64,000 nucleotides of DNA from Candidatus Limimonas egerieequi (GTDB lineage Bacteria; Bacillota; Clostridia; Oscillospirales; Acutalibacteraceae): assembly GCA_018064455.1 (NCBI GenBank), contig JAGHVH010000012.1, forward strand, positions 21,982-85,981. The letters run 5' to 3'. Shown here in pieces: positions 49,777-58,928 of the stretch. Under the pieces are notes generated by a model. The model was not told where the DNA came from, did not search any database, and worked only from the letters and a program-made list of their open reading frames with translations. The position numbers were made by a program, and so were the translations under genes. The stretch's first letter is position 1. Each line of letters begins with the position of its first letter.

Positions 49777-51927
49777 ATGAGTAAAGTTGTTAAAACGCCT
49801 GTCATTATGCAGCTCGAAGCACTAGAGTGCGGAGCAGCTTGCCTCACAATGATAATGGCGTATTACGACAAGTGGATACCTCTTGAGGAAGTGCGAGTAA
49901 GCTGTGGCGTTTCACGCGACGGCTCTAACGCACTTAATGTAATTCGCGCCGCTCGTCACTATGGCCTTGATGCAAAGGGCTACCGTTTCGACGACGTGGA
50001 GTCACTCCGCTCAAGCGCAACATTCCCTTGCATAGTCCACTGGAACTTTAACCACTTCGTCGTATTAAACGGTTTCAAGGGCAACAAGGCCTATTTAAAC
50101 GACCCAGCGCGAGGCTCTTATTCAGTGCCAATCGCTACATTTGATGATGCTTTCACAGGCATCTGTTTGATGTTTAGCAAGGGCGAGAACTTTGTTCCAT
50201 CTGGCAAGCCAAAGAGCATGCTCGAGTTTGCTAAGAAGCGCCTATCAGGTTCAGCAACAGCGCTTATTTTCACAGCACTTGTTAGCACAATTGCTATGCT
50301 TATTGCTGCTATCCGCCCTGCTTTTTCAAGAGTATTTATTGATAGGTTGCTATCAGGCACATCACCAAATTGGCTTGTGCCGTTCCTACTTATATTTGCA
50401 GGATTCAACATTTTGCAGATTATTGCATCTGCTGTTGTTGACATCTACACCTTACGAATCAACGGCAAGATGGCTGCGACCAGTGACGCCACATACATGT
50501 GGAAGGTCCTTCGCATGCCAATTGAATTCTTCACACAGCGTATGGCTGGTGATATTCAAAACAGACAGGCATCAAACCAGGTTATTGCCAATACCCTTAT
50601 CAATGTATTTGCACCACTACTCCTTAATGGTGCAATGATGATTTTCTATTTGGTTGTAATGATAAGGTACAGCCCATGGCTCACACTTATTGGTATCGGT
50701 TCAATTGCAATCAACCTTTTAATTTCAAGGATTATCTCTAAAAAGCGTGTTAACATCACGCGTGTTGCTGCGCGTGACGTAGCAAAGCTTAGCTCGGCAA
50801 CCGTTGCTGGAATTGAGATGATTGAAACAATCAAATCCAGCGGTGCCGAAGAGGGCTACTTTGCTCGCTGGGCTGGTTTCCAGGCCAGTGTTAACACAGC
50901 ACAAGTAAAGCTCTTAAAAGTAAACCAATACCTCGGTTCAATACCAAACTTTATCTCAACACTTGCCAACAGTTTTGTACTTATCATCGGTGTATATCTC
51001 ACCATGCAAGGCCAGTTTACAGTTGGTATGGTTATGGCATTCCAAGGCTTCTTAACAGCGTTTATGCAGCCTGCATCAACGCTTATCACCGCATCTCAAA
51101 CTATCCAGGAGATGCGTACACAGATGGAACGTGTCGACGACGTTATGGAATATCCAACAGACGATACGTTCAAGCCTGAATCACCAGAGGTTACTGAATC
51201 AACCAAACTCACTGGCGACATCAAAATTGTCGACGTTGACTTTGGTTACTCACCTCTTGCTGAGCCAATCATCAAGGACTTCAACCTTGAAATCAAGCCT
51301 GGCACATCTGTTGCCATTGTCGGTTCATCTGGTTCTGGTAAATCAACTATGTCCAAGCTCATCTCTGGTCTCTACACTCCTTGGAGTGGTGAAATCCTCT
51401 TTGATGGCAGACCACTGTCTGACATCGAAAAGAATGTTTTCACAGGTTCACTTGCAGTAGTTGACCAGGATATCATCCTCTTTGAGGATACAATCGCTAA
51501 CAACATCAAAATGTGGGACGACTCAATTGAGGACTTTGAAATGATCCTCGCCGCTCGTGATGCGCAGCTTCACGACGACATCATGGAGCGTCCACATGGA
51601 TATCAACATAAACTCATCGAAGGTGGCCGTGACTTCTCAGGCGGTCAGCGCCAGCGTATGGAAATCGCGCGCGTACTCGCCCAAGACCCAACCATCATTA
51701 TTCTCGATGAAGCAACATCTGCCTTGGATTCCAAGACGGAGTACGATGTCGTACGTGCTATTCGCGACCGTGGCATCACTTGCATCGTTATCGCTCACCG
51801 CCTCTCCACCATCCGCTCATGTGATGAAATCATCCTCATGGACAATGGTAAAATTGCGGCTCGCGGTACACACAAAGAACTTATGGAAACAAGTGAGCAA
51901 TATCGCACACTTGTTACATCAGAATAG
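49777..51927 (+). CDS. C39-peptidase-containing ABC exporter (NHLM type 1)
   Basis: 716 residues. N-terminal C39 peptidase with Gln12, Cys18 (LEALECGAACL), His93 (FNHFVVLNG) and Asp109 (LNDPARG): the complete set for cutting double-glycine leaders. Six-helix membrane domain (about 155-430), then an ATPase with Walker A GSSGSGKST, signature FSGGQRQRM, Walker B IIILDEATSALD. It should cleave and export the LNEVNGG-type peptides. Operon: eight bases after the HlyD-like gene, eleven before the next. Confidence 0.93.
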   Translation: MSKVVKTPVIMQLEALECGAACLTMIMAYYDKWIPLEEVRVSCGVSRDGSNALNVIRAARHYGLDAKGYRFDDVESLRSSATFPCIVHWNFNHFVVLNGFKGNKAYLNDPARGSYSVPIATFDDAFTGICLMFSKGENFVPSGKPKSMLEFAKKRLSGSATALIFTALVSTIAMLIAAIRPAFSRVFIDRLLSGTSPNWLVPFLLIFAGFNILQIIASAVVDIYTLRINGKMAATSDATYMWKVLRMPIEFFTQRMAGDIQNRQASNQVIANTLINVFAPLLLNGAMMIFYLVVMIRYSPWLTLIGIGSIAINLLISRIISKKRVNITRVAARDVAKLSSATVAGIEMIETIKSSGAEEGYFARWAGFQASVNTAQVKLLKVNQYLGSIPNFISTLANSFVLIIGVYLTMQGQFTVGMVMAFQGFLTAFMQPASTLITASQTIQEMRTQMERVDDVMEYPTDDTFKPESPEVTESTKLTGDIKIVDVDFGYSPLAEPIIKDFNLEIKPGTSVAIVGSSGSGKSTMSKLISGLYTPWSGEILFDGRPLSDIEKNVFTGSLAVVDQDIILFEDTIANNIKMWDDSIEDFEMILAARDAQLHDDIMERPHGYQHKLIEGGRDFSGGQRQRMEIARVLAQDPTIIILDEATSALDSKTEYDVVRAIRDRGITCIVIAHRLSTIRSCDEIILMDNGKIAARGTHKELMETSEQYRTLVTSE

Positions 51928-51938
51928 GAGGTGTCTGC

Positions 51939-54071
51939 ATGAGTTGGTTTGAAGAACAGTTAAAGTACAGAAAACAACAGGATAACGAGAATTTTGCTGA
52001 CGCCATCGATTCTGTTGCAGGCGCCGTAATGGGCAAGCGCCTCACACATCAAAACGATGTTGAGGTAATTGCTCAGTCAGCAATTGAGGAAATCAACAAG
52101 TACTACCACGGCGCTGCAATCAGTGGCCGTGCTGTCAAGCTTGACCGTGGCTGGCAACGCCACTCTGTCGGCGCAATGCTCGGCACTGTTAAGGAAAGCG
52201 GCGCTGCTGTCGCACTATTGCCGCATCAGCTCTATGGTTACTCCTATTACGACTACAGCGAAGGTCGTAAGTACAGGGTAACTAGACGCAATGCGTCACG
52301 CCTCTCAGAGGACGCTGTCTGCTACTACGAGCAGTTCCCTGCTCGCCCGCTCACAGTCCGCGACCTCTTCCGCTTTATGATTTCCAAACTCACGGGCTTT
52401 GACATATTCCTCTATTTCTTCTTGATGATTGTCGCAGCCCTTTTAGGACTCTTATCCCCAATCTTTACAAAGTGGCTCTTTGGAAGCGTACTTGATTCAG
52501 GACGCATGACAGCACTTATTGCACTCGCAGTATTTATGGTCTGCTTTGCAATATGCCAAGCGCTGATTACGACCTTCCAATCACTGATAAACGCAAGGCT
52601 TGAAATCAAGCAAAACAATGCAATAGCCGCTGCTGTAATGCACCGTATACTCAACCTCCCTGCAAGTTTCTTTAGGGATTTCTCATCCGGTGAACTCACA
52701 CAGCGCTCAAACTATGTAAGTGAACTCTGTTCCATCTTTATCAACACGATTACAACAGTATCTTTCACGACACTGTTCTCGTTTATCTATGTTGGTCAGA
52801 TTTTCTCTTTCATACCATCCCTTGCAATACCATCGCTGCTTATCGCTATCATTTCACTCCTTGTTTCAGTTGTTACAACACTCGCTCAAATGCGAATTAC
52901 CAAGCAGCGAATGGAATACACAGCCAAGACAAGTGGAATGACATACTCAATGATTACCGGCATTCAAAAGATTAAACTTGCCGGTGCAGAAAAGCGTATG
53001 TTTGCACGTTGGGCAAAGCTCTATTCCAAGGAAGCTGAGCTTACATACAGCCCACCAACATTTATCAAACTTCGCAACACAATCACACTTGCGATTTCAG
53101 TATTTGGTACGCTCTTCCTTTACATGCTTGCAATCCAAAGTGACACTGATGTTGGCAACTTCTATGCGTTCACAACATCATATGCACTTGTTACTGCAGC
53201 ATTCACACAGTTCTCTAATATTGCACTTATTCTTGCAAATATTAGACCTACATATGAGCTTGCAAAACCAATACTTGATTCCACACCAGAGGTTACAACT
53301 GATGGCGACAAACTCACCGACCTTCGTGGTGAGATAGAACTTAATAATGTATCATTTAGGTACGACGAGCACATGCCATATGTCATCCACAACATCTCAC
53401 TCAAGATTCGCCCAGGCGAATACGTTGCGATTGTTGGTTCGACAGGCTGCGGCAAGTCGACACTCCTGCGCTTGCTCCTCGGATTCGAGACCCCACAGCG
53501 CGGTTCCATCTACTACGACAAGAAAGACATCGCTCATCTTGACATCAGAGAACTTCGCCGCAAGGTTGGCGTCGTAATGCAAGATGGCAAGCTCTTCCTT
53601 GGTGACATATATTCCAACATTGTAATCTCAGCACCAGAGCTCACACTCAGTGATGCTTGGGAAGCTGCTAAAATAGCAGCAATCGATGAGGACATCAAGC
53701 GCATGCCAATGGGCATGCAAACCCTCATCTCAGAGGGCCAGGGCGGTTTCTCTGGCGGTCAAAAGCAGAGACTTATGATTGCCCGCGCAGTTGCCCCAAG
53801 GCCAAAGATTTTGATGTTTGATGAGGCAACATCTGCACTCGATAACGTAACCCAGAAAAAGGTTGCAGAAGCAATCGATTCCCTTGGTTGCACACGTATC
53901 GTAATTGCCCATCGCCTTTCAACTATCAAGCACTGTGATCGCATAATCGTGCTCGATCACGGCAACATAGTTGAGCAAGGCACATACGATGAACTCATTG
54001 AGCAAGGTGGCATGTTCTGTGACCTTGTTGCTCGTCAGAGAATAGATATTGACGGAGGAGAAGACAAATGA
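51939..54071 (+). CDS. second ABC exporter (NHLM type 2, no peptidase)
   Basis: 710 residues. N-terminal ~150-residue non-peptidase domain, membrane domain (about 155-430), ATPase with GSTGCGKST, FSGGQKQRL, ILMFDEATSALD. Such proteins pair with the peptidase-bearing one in NHLM systems. Its stop overlaps the ECF start (ATGA). Confidence 0.92.
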   Translation: MSWFEEQLKYRKQQDNENFADAIDSVAGAVMGKRLTHQNDVEVIAQSAIEEINKYYHGAAISGRAVKLDRGWQRHSVGAMLGTVKESGAAVALLPHQLYGYSYYDYSEGRKYRVTRRNASRLSEDAVCYYEQFPARPLTVRDLFRFMISKLTGFDIFLYFFLMIVAALLGLLSPIFTKWLFGSVLDSGRMTALIALAVFMVCFAICQALITTFQSLINARLEIKQNNAIAAAVMHRILNLPASFFRDFSSGELTQRSNYVSELCSIFINTITTVSFTTLFSFIYVGQIFSFIPSLAIPSLLIAIISLLVSVVTTLAQMRITKQRMEYTAKTSGMTYSMITGIQKIKLAGAEKRMFARWAKLYSKEAELTYSPPTFIKLRNTITLAISVFGTLFLYMLAIQSDTDVGNFYAFTTSYALVTAAFTQFSNIALILANIRPTYELAKPILDSTPEVTTDGDKLTDLRGEIELNNVSFRYDEHMPYVIHNISLKIRPGEYVAIVGSTGCGKSTLLRLLLGFETPQRGSIYYDKKDIAHLDIRELRRKVGVVMQDGKLFLGDIYSNIVISAPELTLSDAWEAAKIAAIDEDIKRMPMGMQTLISEGQGGFSGGQKQRLMIARAVAPRPKILMFDEATSALDNVTQKKVAEAIDSLGCTRIVIAHRLSTIKHCDRIIVLDHGNIVEQGTYDELIEQGGMFCDLVARQRIDIDGGEDK

Positions 54072-54544
54072 CAGACGCTGAAAAAACTGCCATATACACC
54101 GACTTCTATGAAAAGGTGCTAAACTATGTAAACTCCAAGGTTTGCAATATGACTCAAGCGGAAGATCTCACATCTGACATCTTCCTCAAAATATATGAGA
54201 AACTTGACACGTTTGACGAGTCCAAGTCGTCGCTATCCACCTGGATCTTCACCATTACAAGAAACACCTTGACCGACTACTACCGTACTCGCAAGGTCTT
54301 CTCTGAAGTTCCAGAGGACTTCCGCGACGACACATGCATCGACGATGAGCTCTGCAACAGCGAGATGCTTGAAACACTCGCCGACGCACTCGAATCTCTC
54401 GACGAGCGCGAGCGCGACCTCATCATCCTCCGCTATTACAAAGGCCTCACCTTAACTGAAATAGCACAAAGGATGGATATTTCCTATTCATATGTAAAAA
54501 TACTTCATAACAAGGCGCTTTCAGGCATGCGAGGATATTTTTAA
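54068..54544 (+). CDS. ECF-type RNA polymerase sigma factor
   Basis: 158 residues. Region 2 (MTQAEDLTSDIFLKIYEKL, STWIFTITRNTLTDYYR) and region 4 (LDERERDLIILRYYKGLTLTEIAQRMDISYSYVKILHNKAL) are both complete, with nothing between beyond a short linker. Translationally coupled to the exporter. No anti-sigma factor adjoins. The likely target is the TGTAGCCAT-N14-CGTATA promoter family, whose nearest copy is eight bases past its stop. Confidence 0.92.
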   Translation: MTDAEKTAIYTDFYEKVLNYVNSKVCNMTQAEDLTSDIFLKIYEKLDTFDESKSSLSTWIFTITRNTLTDYYRTRKVFSEVPEDFRDDTCIDDELCNSEMLETLADALESLDERERDLIILRYYKGLTLTEIAQRMDISYSYVKILHNKALSGMRGYF

Positions 54545-54551
54545 AAATATT

Positions 54552-54580
54552 TGTAGCCATTTTAGAAATTCGCTCGTATA
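54552..54580 (+). promoter_or_regulatory. ECF-type promoter P6
   Basis: TGTAGCCAT, 14 bases, CGTATA, just behind the sigma gene; AAGAGG ribosome site follows. Confidence 0.82.
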
Positions 54581-54614
54581 AACATATGAAAGCAAACGAA
54601 AAGAGGTAATCATT

Positions 54615-54809
54615 ATGGAAGGAAAACTTAGAGGACTTTTTGAATATAACCGATTTAGCGAAAACGCAAGACTCAGCAAACTCATTGAGGAAACTGATTC
54701 TCGCTATGGCACAGAGCTCAGTGACAGCGACTTGCTCCTTGTCAATGCAGCTGGTGAGCCAGATGAGCATACACAAAATCCAGATCAATTTTACGCAAAC
54801 AGACCATAA
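54615..54809 (+). CDS. small secreted-type peptide J beside the exporter
   Basis: 64 residues: a long N-terminal part (MEGKLRGLFEYNRFSENARL) leads to ELSDSDLLLVNAAG, a bacteriocin-like leader end with AG in place of GG, and a 17-residue acidic core EPDEHTQNPDQFYANRP. Expressed from P6. The longest leader and the shortest core of the family, so it may be a pheromone-like signal for the ECF system. Cleavage after AG is inferred. Confidence 0.75.
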   Translation: MEGKLRGLFEYNRFSENARLSKLIEETDSRYGTELSDSDLLLVNAAGEPDEHTQNPDQFYANRP

Positions 54810-54828
54810 ACTAAAAAAACCAAAAGAT

Positions 54829-54851
54829 AGACAGGCACCAAGTGCCTGTCT
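54829..54851 (+). terminator. terminator after peptide J
   Basis: AGACAGGCAC-CAA-GTGCCTGTCT followed by TTTT. Confidence 0.88.
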
Positions 54852-54955
54852 TTTTCTATAAATATTTTTAATTAATTACCTTATAAATTATTTACTTTGC
54901 ACATCTTTGGTGCTAATATTAACGATGTATAGCTATCTTATGAGAGGTGTTACGC

Positions 54956-57058
54956 ATGAAAAAAAGAATTATATGCATACTTTTGACTGCTGTTATGCTG
55001 CTCACACTAATACCAATCACGGCATTTGCAGCTGACTACACTATCACCAACGGCACGCCAGAAAGTGCCAAAGAAACGAATCACGGATTTATCGCCATCG
55101 ACAAGGCGACTGCCGCAAAGGGTGACACCGTAACAATTACGGTCAATCCGGCGGACGGCTATCAGCTTAAATCGCTGACCGTTACCCCCGCTTTTACCGT
55201 CACCTTCGATCTGAATGGCATTACCGGCACAGCACCGACAGCGCAGAAGATTAAAGATGGCGAGAAGGTCACCAAGCCTGCCGATCCGACGGACACGGTT
55301 CACACCTTCGCCGGCTGGTATAAAACCAAAGACGCAACCACCGGTGCGCTGTCCGATCCGTGGGATTTCGACAATGACACAGTAACAGCGAATATGACGC
55401 TGTACGCACAGTGGACAAGAACGATGAAGGTCCTCCTTGGCAATGATTTTCCAAAATCTCAAACTAATAGCGCACCAGAAAAAGCATGGACGAATGCAAA
55501 CGGCTACAAAGCGTTTATTTATGGCTCCGATAAATACTTTAAGCTGGACCCTGGTAATGCTAATGGTTTAGCCTGTTTAACATCAAATCAATTCACAAGA
55601 ATCAGTGATGATAAGTATGTATTTGAATATGTTAATGGAAGCAATAGTTACGGTGTATTTACGTTAAATATAGAAGACAGCACATTAGTCTCCATAGAAT
55701 ACGACGGTACAGGTACGAGTTATGAGTGGCTTTCCGGCACCTACTCCCCTGTATCACAGTGCATTGCTGCCGGAACGATGATCTCCATGCCGGAAGGCAA
55801 TCAAAAGGCGGTTGAAGAATTGGAGATCGGTGATGTTATCAATACTTTTGATCATGAGACAGGAGAGGTATCATCAGCACCGGTTTGCTTTATCTGGGGA
55901 AGCAAAAATACCGGCAATGCTTTCACTTTGACATTTGAAGATGACGTAGAGGTTACCGTCATCGAGGAGCATGGCTTCTATGATCAGGAAGAACAGAAAT
56001 ATGTATTTATCAATCTTCAAAATGCCGAGGAATACATCGGAGACCATTTCTATAATGCGGATACTAATAGTTGGCTTGCGTTAAAGAACTGTGAGGCGTT
56101 GAACGAAAGCATTGATGCGTACGCCATTATAACGAGCGGCGATCTGAATCATATGTCCAACGGTATGCTTTCCATGTGCGACGGCACTGTTAAAGTGCTT
56201 GCAAATATATTTGAATATGACAACCAAATGAAATTTGATGCAGACAAAAAGAAAGCAGATATCGAAGCATATGGTCTGACTTCCAAAGAAAAGATTCTGG
56301 AACTGGAAGGATTTATCGAGTCTGATTATGATGACTATAATCTGCAGTACCTGAATGTTGCAATTGGAAAGGGTCTGACTACGTGGGAATGGATTGAAGC
56401 GTTTAGTGATTATTGCGTAGAGAATGGTTTGGTTGATATTTACAGCGGTTCGGAGACGGCGGAGAAAAATGAAGCACCGAAGATGCTTCTGACGTCCGCA
56501 ACAGCACCGAAAACCTTGCTTGGCAGTACTCCCGAGCTTACACCGCAAGACGGTATTGAAATTAAGGCGAACGAAAACGGAACATATCAGTTCACCATGC
56601 CCGGCTATGCAGTCACCGTCACGGCGGAGTTTGAGGCTACTCCAGAACCTGACCCAATCAACTACAAGATTATTGAAGGTGCAAACTCTGTTTGGGTTAT
56701 AGCAGCTAATGAGGATCCTGTATTCAGATCAAATGCAGATTTCTCAAAGTTCTCACATGTTTTACTTGATGGCAAAGAATTGGCTAAGAAGTATTACAAA
56801 GCTGAATCTGGTTCAACAATTATCACTTTGACACCAGAATATGCTGCTACACTTGCAGTTGGTAAGCACACAATTGAAATCGTTTCAACTGATGGTTCTG
56901 CTTCAACAGTATTCTATATCGAAGAGACTATTGCTAATACAGATGGAGAGGGATTTGCTCTTTCTACTGCAACAATGTCTAGTGCATTCATAGGATGCAA
57001 CATTGTTGGTTTGGCAGTAGTATTCTTTGAACTTAAGAAGAAGAAAAAAGTTAGATAA
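54956..57058 (+). CDS. secreted surface protein with Hint (intein-like) domain
   Basis: 700 residues from ATG 54956 (GAGAGG upstream). Signal peptide, InlB-type repeat (about 80-155), a Hint/hedgehog-intein type domain starting at about Cys269 (QCIAAGTMISMPEGNQKAV, EELEIGDVINTFDHETGEV) to ~410, a helical stretch, a bacterial repeat (FTMPGYAVTVTAEFE), then the ~85-residue domain shared with 47499-49178 and a C-terminal helix ending KKKKKVR. Middle parts use GC-rich codons unlike the two ends. Hint domains autoprocess; whether this one does is unknown. Confidence 0.85.
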   Translation: MKKRIICILLTAVMLLTLIPITAFAADYTITNGTPESAKETNHGFIAIDKATAAKGDTVTITVNPADGYQLKSLTVTPAFTVTFDLNGITGTAPTAQKIKDGEKVTKPADPTDTVHTFAGWYKTKDATTGALSDPWDFDNDTVTANMTLYAQWTRTMKVLLGNDFPKSQTNSAPEKAWTNANGYKAFIYGSDKYFKLDPGNANGLACLTSNQFTRISDDKYVFEYVNGSNSYGVFTLNIEDSTLVSIEYDGTGTSYEWLSGTYSPVSQCIAAGTMISMPEGNQKAVEELEIGDVINTFDHETGEVSSAPVCFIWGSKNTGNAFTLTFEDDVEVTVIEEHGFYDQEEQKYVFINLQNAEEYIGDHFYNADTNSWLALKNCEALNESIDAYAIITSGDLNHMSNGMLSMCDGTVKVLANIFEYDNQMKFDADKKKADIEAYGLTSKEKILELEGFIESDYDDYNLQYLNVAIGKGLTTWEWIEAFSDYCVENGLVDIYSGSETAEKNEAPKMLLTSATAPKTLLGSTPELTPQDGIEIKANENGTYQFTMPGYAVTVTAEFEATPEPDPINYKIIEGANSVWVIAANEDPVFRSNADFSKFSHVLLDGKELAKKYYKAESGSTIITLTPEYAATLAVGKHTIEIVSTDGSASTVFYIEETIANTDGEGFALSTATMSSAFIGCNIVGLAVVFFELKKKKKVR

Positions 57059-57070
57059 AGACATAAAAAA

Positions 57071-57092
57071 ATGAGGTGCTTAAGCACCTCAT
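57071..57092. terminator. bidirectional terminator
   Basis: ATGAGGTGCTT-AAGCACCTCAT with A and T runs. Confidence 0.88.
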
Positions 57093-57105
57093 TTTTTATT
57101 TAAAT

Positions 57106-57843
57106 TTAGTTTGCATACTCCTCATGGAAGTAGTATCTGATACGACCTTCAGTTGACTTGCCATACTGGATAGCCTCAGATGGGCAACGGTTGATGCAAG
57201 ATGTGCACTGGCAGCAGTTGCCTTGCCACTGTGGCTTCTTGTCAACGAGTTTGATGTTGCCAAGTGAGCAGAAGCTTTCACAGAGGCCACAGCCGATGCA
57301 GGCGTCTGTTGCATAGAACTTCTTGTCACTTGATGCGAACTTGAGGAAAGCTGGGTGGATGGCCTTTGTGAGAACATGAGGAGCAATACCTCTTGTCATG
57401 TCAACATAAACCTTTCCTGCATTTACAGCAGTGATGAACTTAGCAAGCTTTACCTTTGCAGCTTGGATAAATCTCTTTGCCTCAGCTTCATCTGAGCAGT
57501 TACTACCTTGGATGTAGTTGTTTGCCATGGCAACAGACATCTTAGCGTTGAGCTTTTTGCCAGAAACTGATTCAATTTGGCTGTCTACTACACCACAGTC
57601 AGAGCCACATGTGCATACAGTGTAGAAATAGCAATCTGCTGGGAGCTTAAGGCTCTTTACAAAAGCCTCAACAGGTGCTGGCATACCCCAAGCATAGATT
57701 GGGAATACGATACCAACTTTTTTGTCAGTTACTTCTTTGTTTACGTCATCTTTACAGATGTTTACTGCAGTATCATTTGTTCCAATAGCAAGCTGCTTTG
57801 CAACCCACTCTGAATTACCTGTACCTGTGAAATAGTAAATCAT
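57106..57843 (-). CDS. EFR1-type flavodoxin-ferredoxin fusion
   Basis: 245 residues. Flavodoxin-like N terminus (IYYFTGTGNSEWVAKQLA) with FMN-type loops, then two [4Fe-4S] motifs, CIGCGLCESFC and CCQCTSCINRCP. Carries low-potential electrons. Two bases after gap, same strand. Confidence 0.9.
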   Translation of the reverse strand: MIYYFTGTGNSEWVAKQLAIGTNDTAVNICKDDVNKEVTDKKVGIVFPIYAWGMPAPVEAFVKSLKLPADCYFYTVCTCGSDCGVVDSQIESVSGKKLNAKMSVAMANNYIQGSNCSDEAEAKRFIQAAKVKLAKFITAVNAGKVYVDMTRGIAPHVLTKAIHPAFLKFASSDKKFYATDACIGCGLCESFCSLGNIKLVDKKPQWQGNCCQCTSCINRCPSEAIQYGKSTEGRIRYYFHEEYAN

Positions 57844-57845
57844 AA

Positions 57846-58862
57846 TTATCCCTCCATGTGGTCGTGGACATATTTAACAAGGTCTACAACTTTGGATGAG
57901 TAACCCCACTCGTTGTCGTACCAAGCGAGGAGTTTCACAAAGTGATCGTTGAGCATGATGCCTTCCTTGGCATCAAAGATGCAGGTCTCTTTGTGACCAC
58001 GAAGGTCAGAGGAGACAACCTCATCCTCAAGGTAATCGATGATGCCCTTGTATGCACCTTCTGATGCATCCTTCATCGCCTTGCAGATAGCGTCATATGT
58101 TGTTGGTGTCTTGAGGCTGACTGTCATGTCAACGATGGACACATCGTTGACTGGTACTCTAAACGACATGCCGGTAAGCTTGCCTTGGAGTTCTGGGATT
58201 ACAAGACCGCAAGCTTTGGCGGCACCTGTCGTTGATGGGATGATGTTGTTGAAGACAGAACGGCCTGTACGCCAGTCACGGCCGGCTCTGGCATCAACAG
58301 GTTTCTGCTTGGATGTAGCAGAATGGATTGTTGAAACAAGGCCCTCCTCAATGCCAAAAGTATCATTGAGTACTTTTGCCATTGGAGCGAGGCAGTTTGT
58401 TGTGCAAGAAGCGTTTGAAATGATGTTCATATCAGGTGTAAAGGTATTTTGGTTTACACCCATTACAAATGTTGGCATATCGTCTTTTGCAGGCGCTGTT
58501 ACTATTACCTTTTTGGCTCCGCCTAAAAGGTGTTGGCCTGCTGTATCCTTTGTGAGAAAAGCACCTGTGGATTCTATTACATACTCAGCTCCACAGTCTC
58601 TCCAAGGAATATCTTTGATATCTGAACAGCTAAATACAATGATCTTTTTGCCGTTAACAAGAAGGCCACCATCAGTGGCTTTTATCTCGCCAGGGAAGTT
58701 GCCAAAAATACTATCATATTTTATCAAATAGACCATGTAATCAAGGTCAGCGTTACGAAGGTTAATACCGCAGATTTCAAATTCATCTGCTCTCTCGCAG
58801 AGAATTCTGAATACTACTCTGCCGATTCTACCGAATCCATTAATACCAACTTTTATTGCCAT
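57846..58862 (-). CDS. gap: glyceraldehyde-3-phosphate dehydrogenase
   Basis: 338 residues. Rossmann start VGINGFGRIGR, catalytic Cys in SNASCTTNCLAPM, C-terminal WYDNEWGYSSKVVDL. Glycolytic oxidation of G3P with NAD(P). The usual Asp after the second beta strand is replaced (INLRNADLD where NDLTD is common), which may relax NAD specificity. Its ribosome site is buried in an inverted repeat. Confidence 0.94.
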   Translation of the reverse strand: MAIKVGINGFGRIGRVVFRILCERADEFEICGINLRNADLDYMVYLIKYDSIFGNFPGEIKATDGGLLVNGKKIIVFSCSDIKDIPWRDCGAEYVIESTGAFLTKDTAGQHLLGGAKKVIVTAPAKDDMPTFVMGVNQNTFTPDMNIISNASCTTNCLAPMAKVLNDTFGIEEGLVSTIHSATSKQKPVDARAGRDWRTGRSVFNNIIPSTTGAAKACGLVIPELQGKLTGMSFRVPVNDVSIVDMTVSLKTPTTYDAICKAMKDASEGAYKGIIDYLEDEVVSSDLRGHKETCIFDAKEGIMLNDHFVKLLAWYDNEWGYSSKVVDLVKYVHDHMEG

Positions 58863-58869
58863 GAAAAAG

Positions 58870-58912
58870 CCCCTTTCCTTTGGTATACCAAAATTGTACT
58901 AAAGGAAAGGGG
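58870..58912 (-). promoter_or_regulatory. hairpin covering the gap ribosome site
   Basis: CCCCTTTCCTTT (58870-58881) pairs exactly with AAAGGAAAGGGG (58901-58912). On the reverse strand the second arm holds the AAAGGAAAGGGG ribosome site of gap and is followed by CTTTTT. It could terminate the upstream transcript or block gap translation. Confidence 0.6.
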
Positions 58913-58928
58913 TAATTACTAGCATAGT

